Shown here piece after piece: positions 1-6,308 of a DNA stretch of 10,834 bases. Every line of letters starts with the position of its first letter. Positions within the stretch are counted from its first letter, which is position 1. A program made the position numbers and the translations under genes. The notes under the pieces were generated by a model. That model made no database searches and had not been told where the DNA came from. It saw nothing but the letters and a program-made list of their open reading frames with translations. The DNA comes from Pseudomonadota bacterium (GTDB taxonomy: Bacteria; Pseudomonadota; Alphaproteobacteria; Rhizobiales; Beijerinckiaceae): positions 1 to 10,834 of the forward strand of contig JAGWRL010000024.1 in assembly GCA_028876585.1 (NCBI GenBank), read 5' to 3'.

Positions 1-345
1 CATCGCGCCGCCGCGCCGCGCGGCCCGCTGCGCCTCGACAATGTCGGGACTGCGGCCCGATTGCGAGATCGAGATCGCCACCGCGCGATCGAGCTGCATC
101 GCCGTGCGATAGAGCGAGGCGATCGACGGCCCGATCGAAGCGCAGGGAAGCCCCAGCGTGATCTCGATCAGATATTTGAGATAGAGCGCGCAATGGTCGG
201 AACTGCCGCGCGCATTGGTGACGACCACGGCGGGCGCCCGCGCGCGCAAAGCTTGGCCCAGCGCCGCAAAGCGCGCGGCATTGTCGCTCAGGCAACGCGC
301 CACCACGGCGCCGCTCTCCGCATTTTCTTCAGCCATGTAACTCAT
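1..345 (-). CDS. SIS-domain sugar-phosphate isomerase/deaminase, NagB-II-like (3' part missing)
   Basis: Reverse-strand reading gives 115 codons with no stop before the left edge; the family is usually about 340 residues, so roughly the N-terminal third is present. The protein starts MSYMAEENAESG and contains ARGSSD at residues 45-50 and the sugar-phosphate-binding loop SQSGRSPD at 94-101. These are hallmarks of the SIS fold shared with the isomerase half of GlmS. The ARGSSD...KYLIE layout is typical of the alternative glucosamine-6-phosphate deaminases (NagB-II/AgaS group), which convert glucosamine-6-phosphate to fructose-6-phosphate and ammonia. The start at 345 is supported by a 4-base ATGA overlap with the stop of the GntR gene and by AAAGG six bases upstream. 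It is the third gene of the leftward operon. The SIS fold is clear from sequence; the exact substrate is inferred from the kinase and regulator beside it. Confidence 0.85.
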   Translation of the reverse strand, partial: MSYMAEENAESGAVVARCLSDNAARFAALGQALRARAPAVVVTNARGSSDHCALYLKYLIEITLGLPCASIGPSIASLYRTAMQLDRAVAISISQSGRSPDIVEAQRAARRGGAM

Positions 346-1082
346 GTGCGACCTTTCGCCGTTCGCCCTGGCGTCACTTCCGAGACGAACTCATAAGTGT
401 CCGAGCGATAGTAGGAACGGGTGAACTCGACGCCGCGCCCGTCGGCGAGATAAGCGATGCGCTGGATATAGAGCACCGGCGAACCTGTGGGCACGCCGAG
501 CAACGCTGCGTCTTCGTCGCTCAACAACACAGCGCGCAACCGCTGCAAGCCGCGCGTCGGCGGATGGCCGGTCGCTGCGAGTGCGTCGTAAAGCGACACG
601 CCAATCTTGTCGAGGCTCGGCAGAAATCGTGCCGGGACGGTGGTGTGTTCGATCGCCATCGGCGCCTCGTCGGCCAGCCGCAATCGCGACAACCGCATCA
701 CGCTCTCTTCCGGCCCGATCGCCAGCGAAGTCATCTCCTCGGGCGAGGGCAGATAGACGCCCATTTCGAGATTGCGCGAACTCGGCGAAAACCCGCGCAG
801 CCGCATGAGTTCGGAGAAGCCGACCAAGCGGGAGAAAGGTTGATCGACTTTCGGCGCGGCGCGGCGGATGAAGGTGCCCGCGCCCTGCCGCTGAAACAAG
901 GCGCCTTCATCAACCAAGGCCGCAACCGCCCGGCGCAGGGTCGCGCGTGAGACCTCGAACATCTGCGACAATTCGCGTTCGCCCGGCAGAACCTGCGCCT
1001 TGGCGAAGCGGCCGCTGGCGATTTCGCGCCGCAGCGAATCGGCGACGACGCGATAGCGGACGCGCGCTTCCGGCCCACTCAT
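342..1082 (-). CDS. nagR: GntR/HutC-family transcriptional regulator, NagR-like
   Basis: 246 residues. The N-terminal winged helix-turn-helix covers about residues 8-73 (YRVVADSLRREI, then LPGERELSQMFEVSRATLRRA and the wing RQGAGTFI). A UTRA ligand-binding domain follows at about 85-235, with the usual PMAIEHTTVP and VEFTRSYYRSD segments. This is the HutC subfamily, which includes DasR of Streptomyces and NagR/YvoA of Bacillus; those respond to phosphorylated amino sugars. The start codon overlaps the stop of the kinase gene in ATGA, with GGAG eight bases upstream, so translation is probably coupled. Its stop overlaps the next start in the same way. Placement between an amino-sugar kinase and a SIS deaminase, next to a palindrome resembling the DasR operator, argues that it is the local repressor of both divergent operons. 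The family is certain; the effector and target are inferred. Confidence 0.88.
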   Translation of the reverse strand: MSGPEARVRYRVVADSLRREIASGRFAKAQVLPGERELSQMFEVSRATLRRAVAALVDEGALFQRQGAGTFIRRAAPKVDQPFSRLVGFSELMRLRGFSPSSRNLEMGVYLPSPEEMTSLAIGPEESVMRLSRLRLADEAPMAIEHTTVPARFLPSLDKIGVSLYDALAATGHPPTRGLQRLRAVLLSDEDAALLGVPTGSPVLYIQRIAYLADGRGVEFTRSYYRSDTYEFVSEVTPGRTAKGRT

Positions 1083-1969
1083 GATCGCGGCTCCGGCAGC
1101 ATGCCGCCGGCGAGCGCCAGGGCGCCGTCGGTTGGATCAAACAACGGCGCCTTCAGACGCGCGCCGAGCGCGGGATCGAGGAACGGCCGCATCGCCTCGC
1201 CGAGCCCGCCCACCATGGCGATGCGCTGCGCGCCGAGCCGCTCAACCGCGCGCGCGAGCGCCGAGACCGCCTCCGCCGCCGTGCGCACCAACGACACACC
1301 AACCGGATCGCCATTCGCGGCCGCCGCGCAGATGAGCGGCGCCAACTCGCCGTAGTCGCGCGGCGTCGCGCTCGCCGCCCAATGCACCATCGCCAGCGCA
1401 TCCCCGGCGAAATGGGCGCGTATCTGTTGGGTGAGATCGCTCTCCGGCCCGAGCCCATCGGCTGCGCGCATCGCCGCCCGCGCCGCCTCCAAACCCAGCC
1501 GCGCGGCGGAGCCGTCGTCGCCGAGATGAAAGCCGCGCCCGCCAATCACGCTGTCGCGCCCAGCGACTCTGGCCACACCCGCCGATCCCGTGCCGACGAC
1601 AATCAACCCGCCGTCATGGCCGCCATGGGCGCCGACGCAGGCCGCCACCGCGTCGTTGACCACTTCGACGCGGCCGAAACCGGCGAAGCGGGCTGCGAAT
1701 CGCGCCGCCTCGGCGGCGCTGCCGACGCCCGCCACGCCGAGGCCCAGTTGAACCACACTGGTATCGATTGAAGTTAGCCCGGCGCGCCGCAGGGTCTGAT
1801 CGATCACGCCGCGCGCGACCTCGACCGCGCGCTCGAAATGGACATAGGCGTTGGCGGCCGGCCCCTCGGCCCCGGCCAGAACGGCGCCGCCAGAGTCCCG
1901 CAACCGCGCGCGACAGCGGGTCGCGCCGGCGTCGACGCCGAGATAAAGCCGGTCCTGTTCGCCGCTCAT
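1079..1969 (-). CDS. nagK: BadF/BcrA/BcrD-type sugar kinase, probable N-acetylglucosamine kinase
   Basis: 296 residues from the chosen start. ASKHA-fold features are visible: the phosphate-1 loop GVDAGATRCRARL near residue 11, VVNDAVAA with the probable catalytic Asp106, the phosphate-2 loop VVGTGSAG at 124-131, and an adenosine loop MVGGLGEAM at 252-260. Length and motifs fit the eukaryotic-type GlcNAc/glucosamine kinases of the BadF/BcrA ATPase family, which phosphorylate the 6-hydroxyl of the sugar in the cytoplasm. Three in-frame ATGs lie at 2005, 1975 and 1969. The one at 1969 has GGAG seven bases upstream and gives the family-typical short N-terminus MSGEQDRLYLGVDAGAT, so I prefer it. 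It is the first gene of the leftward operon. GlcNAc as substrate is inferred from context; a glucosamine kinase is the main alternative. Confidence 0.87.
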   Translation of the reverse strand: MSGEQDRLYLGVDAGATRCRARLRDSGGAVLAGAEGPAANAYVHFERAVEVARGVIDQTLRRAGLTSIDTSVVQLGLGVAGVGSAAEAARFAARFAGFGRVEVVNDAVAACVGAHGGHDGGLIVVGTGSAGVARVAGRDSVIGGRGFHLGDDGSAARLGLEAARAAMRAADGLGPESDLTQQIRAHFAGDALAMVHWAASATPRDYGELAPLICAAAANGDPVGVSLVRTAAEAVSALARAVERLGAQRIAMVGGLGEAMRPFLDPALGARLKAPLFDPTDGALALAGGMLPEPRS

Positions 1970-2025
1970 GTCCATTCTCCGCGGATCGTTCCGTCCCCAC
2001 GACATTTCGATCCGGCGCCCCTAGA

Positions 2026-2038
2026 CAAGAGGTATACA
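2026..2038 (+). promoter_or_regulatory. Second operator half-site over the leftward -10 box
   Basis: CAAGAGGTATACA matches 11 of 13 bases of the operator read on its other strand (CAAGTGGTATAGA). The second half of a full palindrome is degenerate here. Its notional centre at 2035.5 lies 31 bp from the main operator centre at 2066.5, close to three helical turns, so two dimers could sit on the same DNA face. Binding is inferred. Confidence 0.45.
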
Positions 2039-2059
2039 TTCTGTTTAGGATTGTGGCAA
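2031..2059 (-). promoter_or_regulatory. Predicted sigma-70 promoter of the leftward kinase-regulator-SIS operon
   Basis: On the minus strand, TTGCCA (2059-2054) is followed by exactly 17 bases and then TATACC (2036-2031). This is a good match to the TTGACA-N17-TATAAT pattern. It puts the transcription start near 2024, about 55 bases before the preferred kinase start at 1969. The -35 box lies inside the palindromic operator and the -10 box inside a matching half-site, so a bound repressor would block polymerase. The motif match is seen in the sequence; activity is inferred. Confidence 0.6.
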
Positions 2060-2071
2060 GTGGTCTATACC
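2044..2071 (+). promoter_or_regulatory. Weak candidate promoter of the rightward sugar-transport operon
   Basis: TTTAGG (2044-2049), 16 bases, then TATACC (2066-2071). The -35 match is poor (3 of 6). The -10 box would lie inside the operator palindrome, and the start near 2078 would leave a leader of about 40 bases. No better rightward candidate was found in this intergenic region. Confidence 0.3.
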
Positions 2072-2078
2072 ACTTGCC
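2055..2078. promoter_or_regulatory. Palindromic operator, probable NagR (GntR/HutC) binding site
   Basis: A 24-bp inverted repeat in which 11 of 12 symmetric base pairs match. The arms are GGCAAGTGGT and ACCACTTGCC around the centre CTAT. The core TGGTCTATACCA differs by one base from TGGTCTAGACCA, the known DasR/YvoA-type operator of HutC-family amino-sugar regulators. It sits between the divergent operons, with a GntR/HutC gene two positions into the leftward one. The symmetry is directly visible; the assignment to the local regulator is inferred from the family. Confidence 0.75.
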
Positions 2079-2117
2079 CGACGGCCGCGCCTTCGGTCAA
2101 ATTGCAGGGAGAGACGA

Positions 2118-3380
2118 ATGCAGCGTTTGACTTCAATCCTAGCGCGTCTCGGCGTCGCCGCCGCCGCGCTGATCTCAGGGCTGGCGGCCGCAAGCGCCGG
2201 AACAATCAAAATCGAGAGCTGGCGCAACGACGACGCCGATATCTGGAACTCACAGATCATTCCCGCTTTCAACAAGCATTACCCCGACATCAAGGTTGAG
2301 TTTTCGCCCTCCGCCCCAACCGAATACAACGCCGCGCTCAACGCGCGCCTCGCCGGCGGCACCGCGGGCGACCTCATCACCTGCCGGCCGTTCGACGTCT
2401 CGCTCGAACTGTTCAAGAAGAAGAGCCTCGTTTCGCTCAACGATCTCGCCGGCATGAAGAATTTTTCCGACGTCGCGAAATCGGCGTGGTCGACCGACGA
2501 CGGCAAGGATACGTTCTGCGTGCCGATGGCCTCCGTCATTCATGGCTTCATCTACAACAAGGACGCCTTGAAGAAAGTGGGCGCGGCGGAGCCGAAGACG
2601 ATGGAGGAGTTCCACGCCCTGCTCGACAAACTCAAGAAAGATGGGACTTACACGCCGATCGTGCTGGGCACGGCCGATCAGTGGGAGGCCGCCACGATGG
2701 GGTTCCAGAACATCGGTCCCAATTATTGGCATGGCGAAGATGGGCGGCTTGGCCTGATCAAGGGCGCGCAGAAGTTCACCGATCCGCAATATGTCGCCGT
2801 GTTCAAGGAACTTGGCGCCTGGGGGCCTTATATGGGCAACGGCTTTCAGGCGCAGAAATACGCCGACAGCCAGAACCTGTTCTCGCTCGGCAAGGGCGCG
2901 ATCTATCCCGCCGGTTCGTGGGACATCTCGACCTTCCGCGCCAGCGCGAAATTCCCGATGGGCGCGTTCAGGCCGCCGCTGCCGGCCGGCGCGACGCAAT
3001 GCTACATCTCCGATCACACCGACATCGCGATGGGCCTCAACGGCGCCTCGAAGAACCAGGCCGACGGCAAGAAGTTCCTCGAATGGTTGACGACGCCTGA
3101 ATTCGCGTCGCTCTACGCCAACGCCCTGCCCGGCTTCTTCCCGCTGTCGAGCGAACCGGTGACGGTCAAGGACGACCTCGCCGCGACGTTTGTTTCCTGG
3201 CGCAAAGACTGCAAGTCGACGATCCGCAACTCCTATCAGATCTTGTCGCGTGGGACGCCGAATCTGGAGAACGAATTGTGGAACGTGTCGGCGCAGGTCA
3301 TCAACGGCGCCATGACGCCGGAGGCGGCGGGCAAACAACTGCAGGACGGTCTCGACAAGTGGTATCATCCGGCGAAATGA
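2118..3380 (+). CDS. Family 1 extracellular sugar-binding protein of a CUT1 ABC transporter
   Basis: 420 residues, a normal length for MalE/UgpB-like binding proteins. A Sec signal peptide is clear: MQRLTSILAR, a hydrophobic alanine-rich stretch, then cleavage after ASA at residue 27. The mature protein begins GTIKIESWRNDDADIWNSQIIPAF, the usual first strand and helix of this fold, and later has the hinge-type segment FIYNKDALKKVG near 144. The role is periplasmic capture of a sugar and delivery to the two permeases downstream. AGGGAG six bases before the ATG supports the start. The mature chain has four cysteines (89, 134, 295, 365), enough for two disulfides. The divergent amino-sugar operon and shared operator point to GlcNAc or a chito-oligosaccharide as ligand, but binding-protein sequences do not fix substrate, so that part is inference. 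Confidence 0.9.
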   Translation: MQRLTSILARLGVAAAALISGLAAASAGTIKIESWRNDDADIWNSQIIPAFNKHYPDIKVEFSPSAPTEYNAALNARLAGGTAGDLITCRPFDVSLELFKKKSLVSLNDLAGMKNFSDVAKSAWSTDDGKDTFCVPMASVIHGFIYNKDALKKVGAAEPKTMEEFHALLDKLKKDGTYTPIVLGTADQWEAATMGFQNIGPNYWHGEDGRLGLIKGAQKFTDPQYVAVFKELGAWGPYMGNGFQAQKYADSQNLFSLGKGAIYPAGSWDISTFRASAKFPMGAFRPPLPAGATQCYISDHTDIAMGLNGASKNQADGKKFLEWLTTPEFASLYANALPGFFPLSSEPVTVKDDLAATFVSWRKDCKSTIRNSYQILSRGTPNLENELWNVSAQVINGAMTPEAAGKQLQDGLDKWYHPAK

Positions 3381-3397
3381 CGCGCTGAAACAATAAT

Positions 3398-3420
3398 CTG
3401 GCCGGGCGCGTCCCGGCCAG
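3398..3420 (+). promoter_or_regulatory. Stem-loop between binding-protein gene and permease gene
   Basis: A perfect 9-bp GC-rich hairpin: arms CTGGCCGGG and CCCGGCCAG with the loop CGCGT. It starts 18 bases after the binding-protein stop and lies in the only sizeable gap (75 bp) of the operon. There is no T-run after it, so it is unlikely to be a full intrinsic terminator. Hairpins in this position in binding-protein-dependent transport operons are known to protect the upstream mRNA or attenuate downstream reading, giving more binding protein than permease. The structure is seen; the function is inferred. Confidence 0.65.
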
Positions 3421-3455
3421 CCTCCTCGCCACGCGCTTGCCTCTCAGGTCCTCAC

Positions 3456-4406
3456 ATGTCCGCCTCCGCCCCAGGGATCGCCGCCTCGCTGCCGCGCCTT
3501 CGCTTGATTGGCTTGATGCTGTTTTTCCTCGGCCCGGCGCTGGCGATCTACAGCGCGATTTCGATCTATCCGCTGATCGACACCATGCGGCTCGCCACCT
3601 ATCGCGTCACGCCGACCGGCCAACCTTATTTTGTCGGGCTCGCCAATTTCATCACGTTATTGACCGACGCGGTCTGGTCGAAGCCGTTCTGGAACGCGGC
3701 CTGGAACAATCTCAAATTCTTTTTGGTTCATATGGCGGTGCAGAACCCGATCGGCATTGCGCTGGCGGGGCTGCTGAGCCTGCCCAGCTTAACTGGCCGC
3801 AGCGTCTATCGCACGGTGATCTTCCTGCCGACCATGCTCTCGGTGGTGATTGTCGGCTTCGCCTGGAACCTGATTCTTTCGCCCTTGTGGGGTGTGGCGG
3901 AAGGCGCTTTGAAATCGGTTGGGCTCGGGTCGCTGTTCGCGCCCTGGCTCGGCCTGCCGGGGAGCGCGCTGATCACGCTGGCGCTGATGTCGGTGTGGCA
4001 ATTTGTCGGCATTCCGATGATGCTGATCTACGCCGCGCTGCTCAACATTCCCGAGGACCTGGTTGACGCGGCGCGCGTCGACGGGCTCAGCCATTTCCGC
4101 ATCTTCTGGCACATCAAGCTGCCATTGGTGGCGCCGACCATCGGGCTGGTGTCGATCCTCACCTTCGTCGGCAACTTCAACGCGTTCGATCTCATCTACG
4201 CCGTCAAGGGCGCCTTGGCGGGGCCGAATTTCGCCTCCGACATTCTCGGCACCTTCTTCTATCGCGCCTTTTTCGGCAATCAGTTGCAGCTCGGCGATCC
4301 CAACATGGGCGCGGCGATCGCGACGGTGATGTTCTTCATCATCCTCGTCGGCGTCTGCGTCTATCTGTTTCTCGTGCAGCGTCGCATGACGCGCTACGCG
4401 TTCTGA
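3456..4406 (+). CDS. CUT1 sugar ABC transporter permease, MalF/UgpA-like
   Basis: 316 residues, integral inner-membrane protein with about six hydrophobic segments (near residues 16-40, 85-108, 119-142, 168-194, 228-247 and 287-308). The ATPase-coupling EAA loop is clear at 199-228: PEDLVDAARVDGLSHFRIFWHIKLP with the conserved DAARVDG core. It forms the membrane channel together with the next gene product. The ribosome site is weak (only AGG seven bases before the ATG); a shorter start at Met21 is possible but would remove part of the first cytoplasmic segment. It follows the hairpin after the binding-protein gene and is 13 bp from the second permease. Confidence 0.92.
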   Translation: MSASAPGIAASLPRLRLIGLMLFFLGPALAIYSAISIYPLIDTMRLATYRVTPTGQPYFVGLANFITLLTDAVWSKPFWNAAWNNLKFFLVHMAVQNPIGIALAGLLSLPSLTGRSVYRTVIFLPTMLSVVIVGFAWNLILSPLWGVAEGALKSVGLGSLFAPWLGLPGSALITLALMSVWQFVGIPMMLIYAALLNIPEDLVDAARVDGLSHFRIFWHIKLPLVAPTIGLVSILTFVGNFNAFDLIYAVKGALAGPNFASDILGTFFYRAFFGNQLQLGDPNMGAAIATVMFFIILVGVCVYLFLVQRRMTRYAF

Positions 4407-4419
4407 GCGGAGCCCAGCC

Positions 4420-5241
4420 TTGCGCCTTTCCCGTCTCGGCGTTCACGCCATCCTGATCGCCTACAGCCTGCTCGCGGTCGCGCCGATCCTGCTGGTGGTG
4501 ATGAACTCGTTCAAGGCGCGCAACGCCATTTTCGCCGCGCCGCTGGCGCTGCCCGACGCTGAGAGCTTTTCGTTGATCGGCTACGCCAAGGTGCTGCGCA
4601 ACGCGCACGTCGGCACATGGTTCGCCAATTCGCTGATCGTCACGCTCGGCGCCATGTCGCTCACCTTGTTGTTTGGCGCGATGGCGGCCTGGGCGTTGAC
4701 GGAATACCGCGTCCGCTGGTCCACCGCGCTGGCGCTCTATCTGTCGATCGGCATCATGGTGCCTATCCGGCTCGGCTCGATCGCGATCCTCACCATGATG
4801 CGCGCCGCCCATCTCAACGACACTTTGTTCGCGCTGATCCTGGTCTATATCGCGCAGGGGCTGCCGATGGCGATCTTCATCCTCAGCGAGTTCATCCAGC
4901 AAATCCCCAGGGATTTGCGTGACGCGGCGCGCTGCGACGGCGTGCCGGAAACGCGCATATTCTTCGAGGTGATCGCGCCGCTGCTGCGGCCGGCCATCGC
5001 CACCGTCGCGGTGTTCACCATCGTGCCGATTTGGAACGATCTCTGGTTCCCGCTGATCCTGACGTCGAGCGAGAGCACGCATACGATCACGCTGGGCGTG
5101 CAGCAGTTTCTCGGCCAATACATCACCGACTGGAACAGCGTGCTGGCGGCGCTGTCGCTGGCGATCCTGCCGGTCGTGGTCATTTATGTGATCTTCTCGC
5201 GCCAACTCATCAGCGGCCTCACGGCCGGCGCGGTCAAATAG
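4420..5241 (+). CDS. CUT1 sugar ABC transporter permease, MalG/UgpE-like
   Basis: 273 residues starting at a TTG codon. GGAG seven bases upstream and the N-terminus MRLSRLGVHAILIAYSLLAV, typical of this family, support that unusual start. About six membrane segments are visible (roughly 9-30, 69-95, 103-125, 136-158, 190-206 and 241-262). The EAA loop is at 164-192: RDLRDAARCDGVPETRIFFEVIAP. It pairs with the preceding permease. The stop TAG at 5239-5241 shares its last base with the ribosome site GGAG of the ATPase gene, so translation is tightly linked. Confidence 0.92.
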   Translation: MRLSRLGVHAILIAYSLLAVAPILLVVMNSFKARNAIFAAPLALPDAESFSLIGYAKVLRNAHVGTWFANSLIVTLGAMSLTLLFGAMAAWALTEYRVRWSTALALYLSIGIMVPIRLGSIAILTMMRAAHLNDTLFALILVYIAQGLPMAIFILSEFIQQIPRDLRDAARCDGVPETRIFFEVIAPLLRPAIATVAVFTIVPIWNDLWFPLILTSSESTHTITLGVQQFLGQYITDWNSVLAALSLAILPVVVIYVIFSRQLISGLTAGAVK

Positions 5242-5249
5242 GAGCCGGC

Positions 5250-6308
5250 ATGGCGACGCTCGACATCAAAGGGCTGGAAAAGTCTTGGGGCGAGGTGAAG
5301 ATCCTCAAAGGGATCGACCTCGACATATCCGACGGCGAATTCGTCGTGCTGGTCGGGCCGTCGGGCTGCGGCAAGTCAACCCTGCTGCGGTTGATCGCCG
5401 GCCTCGACGGCGTCAGCAAAGGCGAAATCCGCATCGGCGGGCGACGCGTCAATGAACTGGAGCCGGCGGCGCGCAAGATCGCCATGGTGTTCCAATCCTA
5501 CGCGCTCTATCCACATATGAACGTCGCCAAGAACATGACCTTCGGCCTCAAATTCTCGGATATGCCGAAGGCCGAGATCGACCGCCGCGTGGCGGACGCC
5601 GCGCGGATGCTGCAACTGGAGCCGTTGCTCGAACGCCGCCCGCGCGATCTCTCCGGCGGCCAGCGGCAGCGCGTCGCGATCGGCCGCGCGATCGTGCGCG
5701 AGCCCGACGTGTTCCTGTTCGACGAGCCGCTCTCCAACCTCGACGCGGCGCTGCGCGTCTCCACCCGCGTCGAAATCGCCAAATTGCATCGGTTGCTCGG
5801 CGCGACGATGGTTTATGTCACGCATGATCAAACAGAAGCGATGACGCTGGCCGACCGCATCGTGGTGATGAACCAGGGCGAGATCGCGCAGGTCGGCCGG
5901 CCGCTCGATCTCTATTACACCCCGGCCAATCTGTTCGTCGCCCGCTTCATCGGCTCGCCGGCGATGAACCTGTTTGAAGCCAGCGCGCCGGCGGCGGGGC
6001 GGCTCGCCGGCCCGGCGTTCGACGCCTTCGACGCGCCGGCGAGCCGGGCGGCCAAGCTCGGCGTGCGGCCGGAACACCTGCGGCTCGGCGGCGAGGGCGC
6101 GTTCAAGCTGCCAGCGACCGTTGAACTGGTCGAGCGGCTCGGCGAAATCTCCTACGCGCATGCACGTTCGCGCGATGGTCAGGCGATCGTTGCGGAATTG
6201 CGCGGCCGCGACGTGCCGGCGATCGGCGACGCGGTGGTGTTCGCCGCCGCCGCGCGCGACCTGCACCTGTTCGACGACGCCGGGCGGCGCGTCAGTCCCG
6301 CAGCTTGA
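5250..6308 (+). CDS. Sugar ABC transporter ATPase, MalK/UgpC/MsmK-like
   Basis: 352 residues. Walker A GPSGCGKST at 36-44, Q-loop Gln82, signature LSGGQ at 134-138, Walker B VFLFDEP at 154-160 with catalytic Glu159, and switch His192. A C-terminal OB/TOBE regulatory domain follows (about 237-345) with the family mark GVRPEHL at 271-277. It supplies energy to the two permeases. The ATG at 5250 has GGAG five bases upstream and gives the family N-terminus MATLDIKGLEKSWG. The frame stays open upstream to 5031, but that stretch lies inside the permease gene and is not part of this protein. The last 17 bases overlap the 3' end of the convergent ligase gene. Confidence 0.94.
   Translation: MATLDIKGLEKSWGEVKILKGIDLDISDGEFVVLVGPSGCGKSTLLRLIAGLDGVSKGEIRIGGRRVNELEPAARKIAMVFQSYALYPHMNVAKNMTFGLKFSDMPKAEIDRRVADAARMLQLEPLLERRPRDLSGGQRQRVAIGRAIVREPDVFLFDEPLSNLDAALRVSTRVEIAKLHRLLGATMVYVTHDQTEAMTLADRIVVMNQGEIAQVGRPLDLYYTPANLFVARFIGSPAMNLFEASAPAAGRLAGPAFDAFDAPASRAAKLGVRPEHLRLGGEGAFKLPATVELVERLGEISYAHARSRDGQAIVAELRGRDVPAIGDAVVFAAAARDLHLFDDAGRRVSPAA

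Noticed and set aside
2250..3368. Long open minus-strand frame opposite the sugar-binding-protein gene (372 codons)
   Set aside because: It is the mirror of a well-supported coding frame in GC-rich DNA. The translation is Arg/His/Gly-rich without a recognisable domain, and the plus-strand gene has signal peptide, ribosome site and family match.
4339..5205. Long open minus-strand frame opposite the second permease gene (288 codons)
   Set aside because: The product is an extreme Arg/Gln/Asp/His-rich chain typical of antisense to membrane-protein codons, with no ribosome site or family features.
5031..5249. N-terminal extension of the sugar-transporter ATPase
   Set aside because: The frame is open but lies inside the permease gene in another frame. 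The ATG at 5250 has a proper ribosome site and the family N-terminus.
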